Source of the DNA: Cololabis saira
Taxonomy: Eukaryota; Chordata; Actinopteri; Beloniformes; Belonidae
Direction: 5' to 3'
NCBI RefSeq assembly: GCF_033807715.1
Contig: NC_084592.1
Coordinates: 1,901,501-1,965,500, forward strand
Length of the DNA: 64,000 nt
Shown: positions 11,060-22,940 of the stretch, in pieces
How the letters are laid out: the number at the start of each line of letters is the position of its first letter
Numbering within the stretch: position 1 is the stretch's first letter
The notes under the pieces: generated by a model
Database searches by the model: none
What the model was told of the DNA's origin: nothing
The model's input: only the letters and a program-made list of their open reading frames with translations
Made by a program: the position numbers and the translations under genes

Positions 11060-13245
11060 ACTCCCTACGGCGAGATGCTCTTTCAAAGAATTGGTCACTT
11101 TATACATCTGCTAATTGCACTTGTTTCTCTTCGGTTCACTGGGAGCCATGCCTGTAACAATGCTAGCATTGTTTACACTCGTGACCAGCTGACGGCCCTG
11201 AGGTACCCGACCATCTTGGTCTGGGAGCGACCCACTATACTTGAGGGGCTAAAGAGGAAATAGCGGGGATGCAGAGCAGGGCTTAAAAGGGGGATGAAGA
11301 AGAGACAATTTAAGCCCTACATCCCTTCAGTCATCACTGGAAACGTAAGGTCGCAAATAAAGGGAATGAACTGAAAACGCTCACCATGACACAGAGGGAA
11401 TACCGAGTGTCCAGTTTAATGTGCTTGACGGAAACGTGGCTGCACGAGCAGATACCGGACTCTAATGTCACCATTCCTGGCTTCCAGACAGTTTGAGCCT
11501 ACAGAGACACCCCCACGACCAGCAAGAAGAAAGGCGGTGCTCTAAAAATAACAGGTGATGTCACCACAGGAACGTTACTGTTAAAGAGCGGATATGCAGC
11601 CCGGACATCGAGCTCATTGCCTACGTCCATATTATTTGCCGAGGGAGTTTACCAGTGTCATGGCCATCACTGTTTATATTCCCCCTGTCTGGAAACTACA
11701 CACTGCTCACTCCACACCATCCACACTGTGACTGCTGGATGACACCTGTTGTGCCACAGAGGTTGCGCTGTTCAGTTATCAAGAGTTATTAATAATTGTC
11801 CTTCAACAATTATTGTTCCAAGCCGTGTGGCCACGGTGTCGTAAAACTTTAGGGTGGCTTCGGTCGAAGGCCCGAAATCCGGCCTGGTAGCTTGGTCAAA
11901 GCCTGACTGTTCACATAATCACACATTTCATATGAGTTCATATAAATTCATAATTCCCATGAGTCCATAATCACACATGAATTCATAATCACACATGACT
12001 TCATAATCACATGGGCGCTCCCAACCTTCTACCAGTTTGTAACATATACCAACTGTGAAAATAAGACCTTACACTTGCTGTATGCAAATGTTAAGGGTGT
12101 GTACAGCTCCACTGCCCTGACACCACTGGGCAGTTCAGACCACAACCTAGTCTTGCTCTCTCCAGCAGCATCCAGTTACAATGAGGACAGTAAGGAAATG
12201 GTCCCCAGAGGCCATGGAAACATTGCGGGGAATGCCGGAGGCCATGGAAATGGAACACGGAAAGAATGGTTAGATTGATATATTGATTGATAGATAGTTT
12301 GATTGACACCATGTAGCTCTGTATGAGCTACATAGTGAGGAAATTGATTGCCTGACTGATTGTGTCTCTGAGTAAATTGGGTTTTGCATCAACAACACAT
12401 TCCTCACTAAAGGTCCCCTGCTTTCCAAACAACAAACCATGGCTAACCAGCGAGCTTAAAGTCCATCGCAATGAGAAGAAGAGAGCCTTTCGATTAGGGG
12501 ACTGTACAGAACTCAGACGGGTACAAGCAGAGCTCAAAAGCAGCATCAGGGAGTGGAAGAACAATTACAGGAGAAAATTGGAATGCAAGCTGCAGGGTAA
12601 TACCAGGAACATCTGGAGTAGGATGAGAGAGATCACCGGCTTCCAGACGAGAGGTGGGGGGCAGCTAAGGGGGATGAACGACGTGGGAATGGGTTGAACA
12701 CGTTCTTCAATAGGTTCAATTCCATGCCCAGCGGACCCTTTACTGCCTCTTCACACAATAACCCCCCACCTACCTCCACCACCTCCAGCTCCACACCACT
12801 CCCGTCAACCCCACCTCCTTCACCCCTGCCGACATTCACCATGGACCTTTCCACACCTCCCACCACAGGACATCTTCACAGGCCCCACAGACCCCCACCT
12901 CCTCCTACAACAGACACCTCTCTGCACCACCCCCGTCACCTCCACTCCCCAACCCACTGCTGACAGCCCCCACTGCCCAGTCTGGACTCCACATCACATC
13001 CAGCATGGTGAGGAGCAAACTGGAGAAACTCAGACTGAAGAAAGCAGCTGGACCGCATCATCCCTCTGAGTGTTGAGGGCAACTTCCAGCCAGTTCTGCA
13101 GAATCCTTCAGCAGCTCTTCAACCTGAGTTTACACCTTAAGTGAGTGCCAGTACTCTGGGAGACATCCAGCCTTGTCCCAGTGGCCAAAAAGAGACATCC
13201 TACTGCACTGGATGATTACAGCCCTGTGGCAATGACCTCTGGTTT
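11060..13245 (+). mobile_element. Second non-LTR retrotransposon, endonuclease to RT start, interrupted
   Basis: Translation pieces follow the order expected of a fish non-LTR element. ITGNVRSQIKGM near 11335 is the endonuclease start, with CLTETWL near 11420. LTPLGSSDHNLVLLSP near 12115 is the SDHN endonuclease motif. A lysine/arginine-rich linker (KKRAFRLGDCTELRRVQAEL) lies near 12475. The RT leader, KLEKLRLKKAAGP followed by VPVAKK-like sequence, lies near 13015-13190. Several frameshifts and stops break it. The palm YADD core and 3' end are missing. The segment 11750-12050 does not fit the protein and looks inserted. Confidence 0.7.
11750..12055. other. Unassigned insert splitting the 11-13 kb LINE
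   Basis: It lies between endonuclease pieces that should be nearly adjacent. It holds short direct repeats of CATAATCACACAT and ATAATTC-type words at 11915-12010 and a hairpin-like TAATAATTGTCC / CAACAATTATTG pair at 11788-11816. No protein signal was seen. Confidence 0.4.
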
Positions 13246-14540
13246 TACTAGGCCTATCAACACGATTTAAAACATATCATATGGTTTGAAGTCTGCACCA
13301 ATGCCAGACTGGGAGAAAAAGTCTGGTTGGGAGTCATACACTCACTCAGCCCATGCCCTACTCATACACTGCACACATATGCTCACACTTGAGAAGCTGC
13401 TGCACACAACCAAGAATCCCATTAACACAAAAGTATAAGCCACCAGTCCAGTGCTTTTTTTCTCCCACACTCATCAAAAGGTTCTATGCATAAGTCACAA
13501 CAGGGCTCAAGAACATAAATGTATTATTTTATCTGTCAATTATTTCAATGTCAGATTACTATAGTGAATTTTACAGAAAATGATGAAGTCGACTCAACTT
13601 AAAAAGATAAGACACTTTCCGGCCTTATAAATAAAATAAACAAAAGAAAGACTTTAATCAACTTTGCGGCTGATATTTAGCTGCTACCGATACAAAAAGT
13701 TAATAAAAATAAAATAATCTGTTCAGATTTTGGTCTATAAAATGGTGATAAATTGTGAAAAATGTTGATCACTGTTCCCCAAAGCCCAAGAAGTCCTTAA
13801 ATGTTTTATTTTTATGCAAACCAATGGACCAGAATCCTAAGGTATTCAATTTTAAGTCACAGACCGTCAACTGGTTGATGTGAAGTCCTCGATTGCTTTA
13901 AAACAGCACTTGCATATCTCAGGGTGAAGTGGACTTTTGGTGTAAAAATGTTAACCAGTATCAGTACCCCACAATAAGGAAAATTGCACTGCTAATATTG
14001 ACACTATATTGAGAGCCTTGGGATTCCCCTGACTATTTACGAGCCAAACTACGTTGAAATAGCAAAATGAAGTCAGTGTAATTTTTTCTCACTGACTCAG
14101 CAGGTTCAAATTGGTTTGAGACATGTAATGCCAGTTCAGGGAAATGTAAAGGCTGTACATATTTTTACGATGATTCAAATAGGCCAACTTTAAAGTTACA
14201 TTAGTCTGGACACTGTTGTACTGATTTAACCTTTAAAAATATGGACTTGCTATAAGCACTTTGTCCGCCTGTCTTTTTTTTAATGATATTGAAAGTCAGC
14301 AAGCAAGTCAGTGTAATTTCTGTCACTGACTAACTGAGGTTTAAAACGCAATTTGTGAGGCATGTAATGCATTTTAGTGAAATGTAAAGACTATATAGGC
14401 CTATGTTTATAACAGTCTGGATAGATACTGTTGCACTGATTAAAAAAATATATGGACCAGCACTTTATTGTCTGCTATGTCTTATCTTTTTTTCTGCATA
14501 GAATTAAAGTTAAACAAAGGATCCATGACTGGTTTATTCT
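13246..14540. other. thsd7b: Unique-looking intron sequence
   Basis: No exon, RNA gene or named repeat was recognised. The segment is AT-rich. A loosely repeated theme around GTCAGTGTAATTT...CACTGACT (about 14071-14105 and 14308-14340) suggests an old internal duplication. Confidence 0.4.
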
Positions 14541-14857
14541 ACAGGACTGTCTCAGAAAATTAGAATATTGTGATAAAGTTATTTATTTTCTGTAATGCAA
14601 TTAAAAAAAAATAAAATGTCATACATTCTGGATTCATTACAAATCCAATAAAATATTGCAAGCCTTTTATTATTTTAATATTACTGATTATGGTTTACAG
14701 TTTAAGATTAAGATTCCCAGAATATTCTAATTGTTTGAGATAGGATATTTGAGTTTTCTTAAACTATAAACCATGATCAGCAATATTAAAATAATAAAAG
14801 GCTTGCAATATTTCAGTTGATTTGTAATGAATCCAGAATGTATGACATTTTTGCATT
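14541..14857. mobile_element. Palindromic (foldback) DNA element, right arm truncated
   Basis: Starts ACAGGACTGTCTCAGAAAAT. The left arm blocks (CATACATTCTGGATTCATTA at 14621, GCAAGCCTTTTATTATTTTA at 14660) return as complements in the right arm (TAAAATAATAAAAGGCTTGC at 14787, TAATGAATCCAGAATGTATG at 14826). The outer part of the right arm is replaced at 14858 by another repeat. No coding frame. The transcript would form a long hairpin. Confidence 0.85.
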
Positions 14858-14945
14858 AATCAAATCAAATCAAACTTTATTTATAAAGCACCTTTCATAC
14901 ATAAAATGCAACACAAAGTGCTTTACATAAAACAAATAAACATAA
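14858..14945 (-). mobile_element. LINE 3' tail fragment, minus orientation
   Basis: Read on the minus strand, it has a GTAAAGCACTTTGTGTTGCA stretch, then AATAAA and (TTTGA)n at the end. This is the 3' terminal layout of fish L2/Rex-like LINEs. Only the last 90 or so bases are present. Confidence 0.6.
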
Positions 14946-15135
14946 AACTTATTAATGCCCTGCCCCCCTCCCCGCACACACACCGACAGACACAAGCACA
15001 CCACAATTCACCCAAGTTACACACACAGACACACACGCAGACACACGGTTTAGACATGGCTGAGCACTGAGGATCCAGGTGAGGAAACGGTATCAGGGAG
15101 CCGTCCACGCCAGGAGGTCTCATAGCCCGCAGCTA
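14946..15135. repeat. (CA)-rich low-complexity DNA
   Basis: Short interrupted CA runs (14975-15040), followed by sequence leading into the 9175-type repeat flank. No gene. Confidence 0.6.
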
Positions 15136-15139
15136 CAAG

Positions 15140-15240
15140 GGGGGGGGTGTCTCCACAGAGACCTTCCCGGCCCAGACGGAGAGAGTCCACAAAGCCGTGG
15201 TGCAGAGCTCCACAACCATCCAGGCCAGAACCACCCCCAG
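15140..15240 (+). repeat. Flank repeat shared with 9300-9420
   Basis: CACAGAGACCTTCCCGGCCC and GGTGCAGAGCTCCACAACCA match the 9.3-kb copy in the same order. Here the sequence continues into the minisatellite. Confidence 0.65.
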
Positions 15241-15680
15241 GACGACCAGGACGACCCCCAGGACGACCCCAGGACGACCCCCAGGGCGACCCCAGGACGA
15301 CCCCCAGGACGACCCCCAGGACGACCCCCAGGACGACCACCAGGACGACCTCCAGGACGACCCCCAGGTTGGCCCCCAGGACGACCCCCAGGACGACCTC
15401 CAGGACAACCCCCAGGACGACCACCAGGACGACCTCCAGGACGACCCCCAGGACGACCTCAGGACAACCCCCAGAAGGACCCCAGGACGACCCCCAGGAC
15501 GACCCCAAGACGACCCCCAGGATGACCCCCAGGACGATCCCCAGGACGACCCCCAGGACCACCCCAGGACGACCCCGAGGACCACCCCAGGACCACCCCC
15601 AGAACCACCCCAGGACGACCCCGAGGACGACCCCAGGATGACCCCAGGACAACCCCCAGGACGACCCCAGGTTCTCCTGA
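15228..15680. repeat. 12-bp GC-rich minisatellite (CCCCCAGGACGA)n
   Basis: About 37 degenerate 12-base units. The period keeps every frame open on both strands. The + frames read PGRP-like or DDPQ-like repeats and the minus frames read GVVL/GSSW-like repeats, which produces long but meaningless ORFs up to 262 codons (15133-15921 minus). The edges decay into AGGTTCTCCTG repeats at 15668-15745. Confidence 0.95.
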
Positions 15681-15837
15681 GGTTCCCCTGAGATTCTCCT
15701 GAGGTTCTCCTGAGGTTCCCTTGAGGTTCTCCTGAGGTACCCTGAACGGACACCCATGCTCCCCCACCGGCCATCCAGTAGACGGGGGCCGGCCCTCCGA
15801 CCCGGGTCAGGGCCCCACCATACCTCCCTGACCAATC

Positions 15838-16396
15838 AGATAAAGGGGGGGCGCGCTTTTTGGCGTCTATCGTCGCCAGGGTAACGCTTTTGACTGAGAA
15901 AAGCAATGCCCATCCATGCACGTTACGGTTCGGGCCATATTAACTGCCGAAGGAATGGCATAAATTGCGCCAAAATTACACGATTAATTCAAAATGCCGA
16001 CTTCCTGTTGGCTTTCGGCCATGGCGCCAAGAGACTTTTCTTTAAGTTGCGCCATGATGCAGGTGTGTACCAATTTTTGTTCATGTACGTCAAACCGTAT
16101 TTTGGGGCTCGAGGCACAAAGTATTCTAGGGGGCGCTGTTGAGCCATTAGGCCACGCCCATTAATGCAAACCATGAAATATCAAATTTATCACCAGGCCT
16201 GGCTTGCTTGCGAAATTTGGTGACCTGTGGGGCACGTTTGGGGGAAAAAAGGCTAATTTCATCGGAAGAAAAATGAGGATAAAAACAAAAACTCCTACAG
16301 ATACAATAGGACCTTTGCACTGTAAGTACTCGGGCCCTAATAATAAACACTACAGATACAATTGGGTCCTCGCACCCTCAGTGTTTGGGGCCTAAA
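15838..16396 (-). repeat. GGGCCC-ended repeat, copy D
   Basis: Reverse orientation. On the + strand it ends ACTCGGGCCCTAATAATAAA near 16340, with a partial second end (AGTGTTTGGGGCCTA) at 16379-16394. The interior holds the complements of the CATTACTTTTCTC, GGCCATTTTGAATTAAT and CAGGCCTGGCG-type blocks. Confidence 0.75.
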
Positions 16397-19300
16397 AATG
16401 CAATTGGGCGTTGAATAAAACAGGGATTATAATTTGTGTGCAAAGGCTTCAGTAACTTCCTCTGATAAAGGTCAAGTTTCTTTGGAGAGATTCTTTTTTT
16501 TTTTGCTTTCCTGTTTCTCTTGACATATAAACTACTACACCTTGGGTAATGGTTCTGAAGACCATTCTCTGCAGTTTAAGATTCAACACAGTTCCCCCGC
16601 AGTTAAATAAAAAAGACTGATGGATGCTATGTTGAGAGAAATATATAGAGGTATACTTCTTCTGAAAAACAAATTCCAAAGTCTTAGGTCTCACAAAATA
16701 CTCCGAATTGTTGTATTTGACATCCTTAAAGGTCAGCTTATAGTTAAGGCTATTAATGGTGCTACACCAAAGGGATTCTCTTGACAAGACATAATATTTC
16801 AGAGAATTTTAAAAGTCTTTCTCACATTTTTTTTCTCATTTTACCATAGTATGTCCTTAAGATATAAAGAAAGAACAAATGAGACAACTAACTGTCATGT
16901 AAAGGGAATCAAGTCATTTTCCAAATGTTTCTTCATTTGTCACAGATTGATCTGCTAGATAAAGTGTGCTCTCAGATATCCTAAAACCACAAACAAAATA
17001 AAGATGACAAAATGCATAAGTCTAAGAATTACCTTTGGATATAGTTATTTATAAGGCTTTAGAAACTTTGTCGATTTGTAGACTGGAACGACACCGAAGA
17101 ACATTATATACACTTGAAGGGCCACTCATCCACCTTTGATCAAAGCAGTCTGAATCCATCCTGTGGTGCAATTATTTATGACATTATAACCAACATCTTT
17201 TGGCTACAAGTGTCTGGGGTTTTATAAAATGTACCCTGTCAGTACTTTCACAGATGAATAGAGGGATTAAAAGAATATGCAGCTACATGATTTCAGTCAT
17301 TTAATTTCTTCGTTTAATCTCTGCTTATCCGTTTTCGTTGTTTAGTCAAGGACAATTTTAGTTTGGAGAAAGGGAGAAACTTGCCAAGTCAGTTAATGCT
17401 AGTTTCATAGTGGTCCCATTTTAAGAATAAATGTTCTCCTGATTAATATAAATGCCATTTTAATTCTAATGCATTTATAATCTTATTTTATCATTGCTGC
17501 AGCTGAATTATAGTTCAGTAAGAAGCAGCCATTTGAGGAGAAGTTTTTCTGAAAACCTCTGGTATAGGAATCAAACAGAATTGATTCATGACCTTGTAGT
17601 TATGCATCAAAGTGTCTTCAACCCCACATTGCCTCTGATGTTTTCATCGGAGTGGGATTATATGTATGATAGAAAAGACACTGCCTTGACCTGTTAGAAT
17701 ATAAATCAAGTGCTGTATGAATGTGTGTCTATAGGTTGGCACCTATCATAATACTTTCCTGCTGAAAATCATCTTTCTCACTGTAGAATGTTAAACTTCA
17801 AATTGTTTGGAAATGGTTATTTAACTTTTTCCAAATGTATGTGCAGCAACAATTGCTTCTCTAATACCAATATTTATGCCTGTCTCATCTTAGCATTTTG
17901 TTATCCATGTCAAACTGCAACAGCATGCCTTTAAATTGCCCCCTGGTGACAAATAAAGCGCATTTTGAATTTGAATGTGAACACACACCTGGATACTTAA
18001 GAGCATCAAATCATCCGTTTGTCAAGGCTGATAATTGTCAGCACAGCACATACAGTTGCACTTCCTACGCTCTTAAATGACATTTTCCAGCATTCTAAGC
18101 CTGATGAGTAATTAAGTAATCCAGGGAAAGTCTGTGCTCACAAAGAGCAAAGAAACACTTTCCCACTGAACATTAGATGATAGAAATTAAAATGGTAATC
18201 AATGGTATCAGTAATCAGTAATCATACGTCACCTAAATGCTGGGTTGTTTTAGGTGATTCCTAAAAACCCTTGGCCATGGGCAGAACTCAAATCAGCAAA
18301 AGAGTCTTACTCAGTGAATTTTAATCTTTGTGAAATAAAGTAAAAAAAACAACTTTTTTTTTAATCAAGATCAGGGATCATTCATGTACAAAGAGTGAGT
18401 AGATTTCATCATGAATCCTTGCGTGGAAATCTTGCGTATGCCAAAAAAAATTCTGATGTTCAATGCTGTGAATATGCCCAAATCCACGCACATTTCATTT
18501 GATCACAACCAAAGTGAAATTGAACATGGACGCGGGAGCACAGCACTACTTCCTGTCTCCTCCCTCAAGTTGATCAATTTGAATATGATGATGAGGATAA
18601 ATATCCAGGAAAAACCCTTCCTCCAAACAAGGTATTTCCGAAAGCTAGGGAAAAAAAGAAAGAAGAACCTTCTCACGTTCCTGTGAGAAGTTAAGGATGG
18701 AAAATATACTATTTTATTTATATAAAATAAAATATGTTTATTTGGCGTATCCTCCGATTTAAGCTGTAAGAGACAACAGAGTAGCATGCAGTAGTTGTGT
18801 TAACCGCATTGCATTATGGGTACTGTTCCTTGTTTTGTGTTGTGTTCCATGAAGATTTCTGGGTTTATTACGTTTGTACGGGTTTGTGAATGTTAATGTT
18901 CAGGGTTCGTGCATCATCATACTCTTTGTCTTGTTTGTAGTTTAAGAATCGATACCACGACTTACGTAAGTGGGATGAAAAACGTCTCTCCTCGTTACGT
19001 TTTGCTGTCACGTAATTAATATTACGTAACACATTATGCCCAATATTTGTGAGATTTGAGTCTTACAACTCACAGAATACGTCTCCACTACCACCTTTCT
19101 CATAAGTCATACAATGTGAACAGCACAAACTTATATTTAATACTTGAAGCATCACAATCTGATACTCATCCGCTGCAGAAATAAAGTTTTGCCAACGTGA
19201 TTATCGAGACACAAACGTGAAAAATAAAGAAAAAAGTTGATGTAATGCGGAGTGTTGCAGCCGTAGGTCCCGGCCTCCATCACTGAAGAAACACTTTCTG

Positions 19301-19680
19301 GAGTCCTGCAGCACCTGCGGCCGACTCCATATAAGACTCTGCAAGTAGCCTAAACATTCAATAAAAATGTTATTCATATATTACTGAGTCACATCAGTTC
19401 ATACCAACCAACCAACTTTTCAGTGACATGATAGTTTTATTTAAAAATAGACAACTTTAGGAACCAGGTTCTTCACTTCAAATTGTATTTTAATGTTTAT
19501 CTGACACAGACACAGTTAAGGGATATTTTAGGATCTGGTTTTATCTCAATTAGTCGTCCCATACGGTCGTCATGGCGACTGAGGGATGTCCGACCTGTCA
19601 GCAGCTCCCGCTGAAAGGTTCATGTTGGTCAGAACCGGAGTGTCACTGGGTCCAGTTCAGGGCAGAAATCCAGAAGGATC
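16397..19680. other. thsd7b: Longest quiet stretch of the giant intron
   Basis: About 3.3 kb with no recognised transposon, RNA gene or exon. It is AT-rich with only short reading frames. I looked here for the missing TSP1 exon (a WxxW plus CxxxC pattern in a frame bounded by AG and GT). The nearest hit is ESCSTCGR near 19301-19325, which lacks the tryptophans and meets a stop. Confidence 0.5.
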
Positions 19681-19688
19681 CTCTAGAT

Positions 19689-20398
19689 CAGGGGTCGGCA
19701 ACCCAAAATGTTGAAAGAGCCATATTGGACCAAAAACACAAAAAACAAATATGTCTGGAGCGGCAAAAAAGTCTTGTATAAGCCTAAGAATGAAGGCAAC
19801 ACATACTGCATGTTTCTATATTAGTTATAACTGGGGGAAGATTTATTTTTTCATTATGCACTCCGAGAAAAAAGTCGAAATTTCGAGAAAAAAGTCGAAG
19901 TGTCGAGATTAATGTTAAAGTACAATTTTGAGAAAAAAGTCGAAATGTCGAGAAAAAAGGAAGGAAAAAAGGAAAAAAAGAAATAAAGCATGAAAAAAGA
20001 GAAAAAAAGAAAAAGAAAAAAGGAAAAAAAGAAAGAAAAAAAAGAAGAAAAAAAGGAAAAAAAAGTCAAAGATTTTTTTTTTACCTTGTCTGCACACATA
20101 TTAATGATTGATACCATGAAGGTAGAAACCAAAGGTATATATATGTGCATTATTACTATATTTAATATATATACATATATATACGCATACATATGCATAC
20201 ACATACATAAATACACATACATAAATATACACATACAAACCCAGTGATTTCTTTTTTTTTTTTTTTTTTTACCTTGTCTGCACACATATTAATGATTGAT
20301 ACCATGAAGGTAGAAACCAAAGGTATATATATGTGCATTATTACTATATTTAATATATATACATATGCGGCTCTAGAGCCACGGGTTGCCGACCCCCG
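19689..20398. mobile_element. hAT-type MITE with GTCGAAATTTCGAG expansion
   Basis: The left end CAGGGGTCGGCAACCC is complementary to the right end GGGTTGCCGACCCCCG. It is flanked by CTCTAGAT (19681-19688) and CTCTAGGT (20399-20406), an 8-bp target duplication with one change, which fits hAT. The interior has GAGAAAAAAGTCGAAAT-type repeats (19865-19960), an A/G-rich run, and two copies of a block starting TACCTTGTCTGCACACATAT (about 20082 and 20269). No transposase. Confidence 0.85.
20082..20367 (-). repeat. Duplicated block ending in poly-A on the minus strand
   Basis: Two nearly identical blocks of about 98 bases (20082-20180 and 20269-20367), each preceded on the + strand by a poly-T run. 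A third copy is at 41051-41150. Read on the minus strand, each ends GTGCAGACAAGGTA plus poly-A, as a retroposed sequence would. The spacer holds ATACATA-type simple repeats. Confidence 0.75.
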
Positions 20399-20406
20399 CT
20401 CTAGGT

Positions 20407-21584
20407 GACCTAAACCAGCTGATGGTCCAGTCTTCATCCTAGACCCAGACCATCAGTTTGGTCCCTGAAGACTCGCTCCTGATCCTGCATCAGCAGTGTC
20501 CAGAACCAAGGCTGCTATTGTGATTTGTGGGTTACATCGTTGTGCTCCTCACTTTAGTTTTATGTTAAGACCATGTGGTTAATTGTGAAATTTCTGCAGT
20601 TTGACTCCTGTGTAACATATTTGGTGATTTGTGGACTGTCTTGTCCTTCATGTGTGGTGGTGAACTTATCGTTGATGTCACGTTTCGGCATATTTTGGAC
20701 TTCACTGTATCTCCAGTGAGTGTCGCCAGCAGACAAAACCATAGAAATGCAGCCTTCATGTGTGCGTGAAGGACCACAAGTTTTCATTTTCAAGTCACTT
20801 TTTTAACAAAATTTCTGTGCAGTGAAGTTGGTAATTTCTCGGCATGAGAAATGCCATGTGTGACGTGTGAACTTGCTGAAATGTGTGTGTCTCACGCTCA
20901 TGCTGTCTGTCATTAACAGTTGGCAAATATACATCCTTTCTTGTGCTATCACCTGGTAAAAGATCATTTAAGATTAAAAAGTAAAAATGAATTGTGCAGT
21001 GATTAAAGCTTGTGATGGAAAACCATTCAGATTTACAACATTGGGCAGAATTTATGTTGTAATTATGGACTCTTACACAAATAGATGTCTTAAACAGTGT
21101 TTGCACTTTTTGGGCTTTGAATAAATTACGTTAGATTTATGGAGACTGTTCTGAATAAACCAAATGAAGCCTTAAGACACTTTTGCTTTGGTTTATGTAT
21201 CAAATGTATTTTTTTCACCAGTAAAAAAACGTGAGAATGGTAAAATGTATTATTTGTTGGCATTTAACACAAAGATGTATCAAAAAGGTGGAAAAGAAAT
21301 AAGATCTATCTAAAATTAAAAAAAAAATAAAAATCGTTAGATTGACAGTAAAATAATCGTTTGTGGCTGCCCTACTTTCTTCTATTAACTCTGTCTGTCA
21401 TTTTTACTCTGAACATGTCAGTACTGAAAAATATCAGCTCATTTTTGAAGACTTTAGGCACTGCATTAATTACTATGTAATCAATACTATTTCAACATTG
21501 TTAAAGATTCTGAGTCACCCAGGTAACCCCAAATGTTTGATTATAAGGCTATTGTGCATCCTTTCTGTCCTGAACGTAGCACAA
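20407..21584. other. thsd7b: Intron DNA without recognised features
   Basis: No exon, RNA gene or clear repeat found. The frames at 20560-21106 on the minus strand are short and carry no recognised motif. Confidence 0.45.
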
Positions 21585-22020
21585 GATGGTAGGACTCAAA
21601 TGCACGACCTGACTGTAACCGTAAAAACAAGTTAATTCAGGCAAGAGTCGGTACACGGGTAAATGGGCAAAATAGCAAAGGTATCCAAAAACGGGAGGCA
21701 AAAGGCAAGGTCAAAAAACAAGCAAGGTTCGAAAATTCAAAAGGCAATGACTGTGACAAGAAAGCTGGTACGTGAACTGTGAAGAACAACGAAATGGCAA
21801 CAAGACAAGACACAGGGGGGAATATATACACAGACTGATTGGACGCAGGTGTGGGAGACACAATCAGAGATCAGGTGCACACAGACCAGGAGGGGGCAGG
21901 GTGGACAGAAACCTAAAACAGAGACACAGGTGAGTAGCCTACTACAAAATAAAACAGGAAGACCAGACATAAAACATGAGGGACAAAATAAAATACTAAA
22001 CCCAAAACACGACACTTTCT
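21585..22020 (-). mobile_element. Probable solo or partial LTR, minus orientation
   Basis: Composition and word order resemble the LTR-like block at 28924-29460: GGACTCAAATGCACGACC on one side, then AGACAAG/GGCAAG-type runs. On the minus strand a TATATATTCCCCCC stretch looks like a promoter box. Target duplications could not be found, so this is tentative. Confidence 0.4.
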
Positions 22021-22065
22021 CGAAGAAAGTTTTTGTTTCTCGACGCAGTAGATAGGTGTACCTGG

Positions 22066-22728
22066 ATCCAGGGCCGCCGCAAGGGGTGTGCGAACCGTGC
22101 GACCGCACAGGGCCTCGCGCCCCAAGTGGCCTCGCGCTATGTGCCGTTTTTTTTTTTTTTTTTTTTTTCAAATTTTTTTTTTTTTTTCCCCTTATAAATA
22201 TCAACAGTCACGATCCATTACAGACCTAAATGTGTACTAGTTTGTGCTAATCAATAAATATATGTGCAATGCGTGTCTGTTGTTCAATACAACTGATCAG
22301 ACCAAGCGCAGACACAAGGTGCTCTGATCCAGACGGTGGAGTTGGAACAAACTGTCACACAATGTCGAGAGAACGAGACAGAATCAGGAAATTTCGATCA
22401 GGGGATGAAAAAATAAAAAAAACGAAAGAAAATGGAAGAGTTTAATGCCTCTCTGAAAGGCTCGTTTGATAAATTTGTTACAAAAATCACCGATCCGACC
22501 GGGTCTCAAGCAGCCGCGGGGCCCCGCGTCGAGGCAGGCCAGATGATGATGAGGCAGGGGAAGGTATCCAGTATTTTGCTAATTGGAGAGTTAAAATTGC
22601 GCATATAGACACCCGATCCGACCTGAAAAATCGCTCACTCGCTAGCTACGCTCACGCGCGAGGGCCCCCCCAGCCATTCCGCACAGGGCCTCGCAAATCT
22701 CCCAGGCCGCTCTGCCTGGATCCCACTG
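22066..22728 (+). mobile_element. Non-autonomous hAT derivative with transposase N-terminal relic
   Basis: GCACAGGGCCTCGCGCC occurs at the left (22103) and GCACAGGGCCTCGCAAATC at the right (22681). Both ends carry CCTGGATCC with a GGCCGC/GGCCGCTC step. The interior at 22362-22550 translates, with one frameshift, into a lysine-rich stretch ending FNASLKGSFDKFVTKI. This resembles the N-terminus of ZMYM1-like hAT proteins. Poly-T runs lie at 22147-22188. Confidence 0.5.
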
Positions 22729-22734
22729 GTTTCT

Positions 22735-22940
22735 GCATGTTCTTAACTGATTGCATCTACTTCACCAATGTTCCTTGGTTGTCTACTGAGGCTATGGTCC
22801 TCAATGTTGCCTGTTTCTTTGTGTTTCTTCAAAAAAGTTTGAAAAGCACATCCCCACGCCCCAATCTGCTTTGAAATCTTTGCCTGGGAAAGACCTGTTC
22901 CTAGTGAAAAAAAGCTAACGTGACTCCTCAGCAACAACTA
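22735..22940 (-). pseudogene. Tc1-like transposase N-terminal fragment
   Basis: On the minus strand the frame 22743-22937 reads GLSQAKISKQIG, then FLKKHKETGNIEDHSLSRQP. This corresponds to the helix-turn-helix plus linker (the ETG...GRPR-type signature) at the start of Tc1 transposases. The catalytic domain and terminal repeats are missing, so this is a short relic. Confidence 0.6.

Noticed and set aside
15050..15921. Long open frames of 148 to 262 codons on both strands
   Set aside because: They are translations of the 12-bp minisatellite. They lack domains, and equivalent frames exist in every register.
19295..19340. Peptide LESCSTCGR as the missing TSP1 exon
   Set aside because: It lacks the upstream WxxW tryptophans, meets a stop soon after, and has no fitting acceptor and donor pair.
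21363..21635. 90-codon frame as a gene
   Set aside because: No motif, no codon pattern or conservation evidence. Chance ORF in an AT-rich intron.
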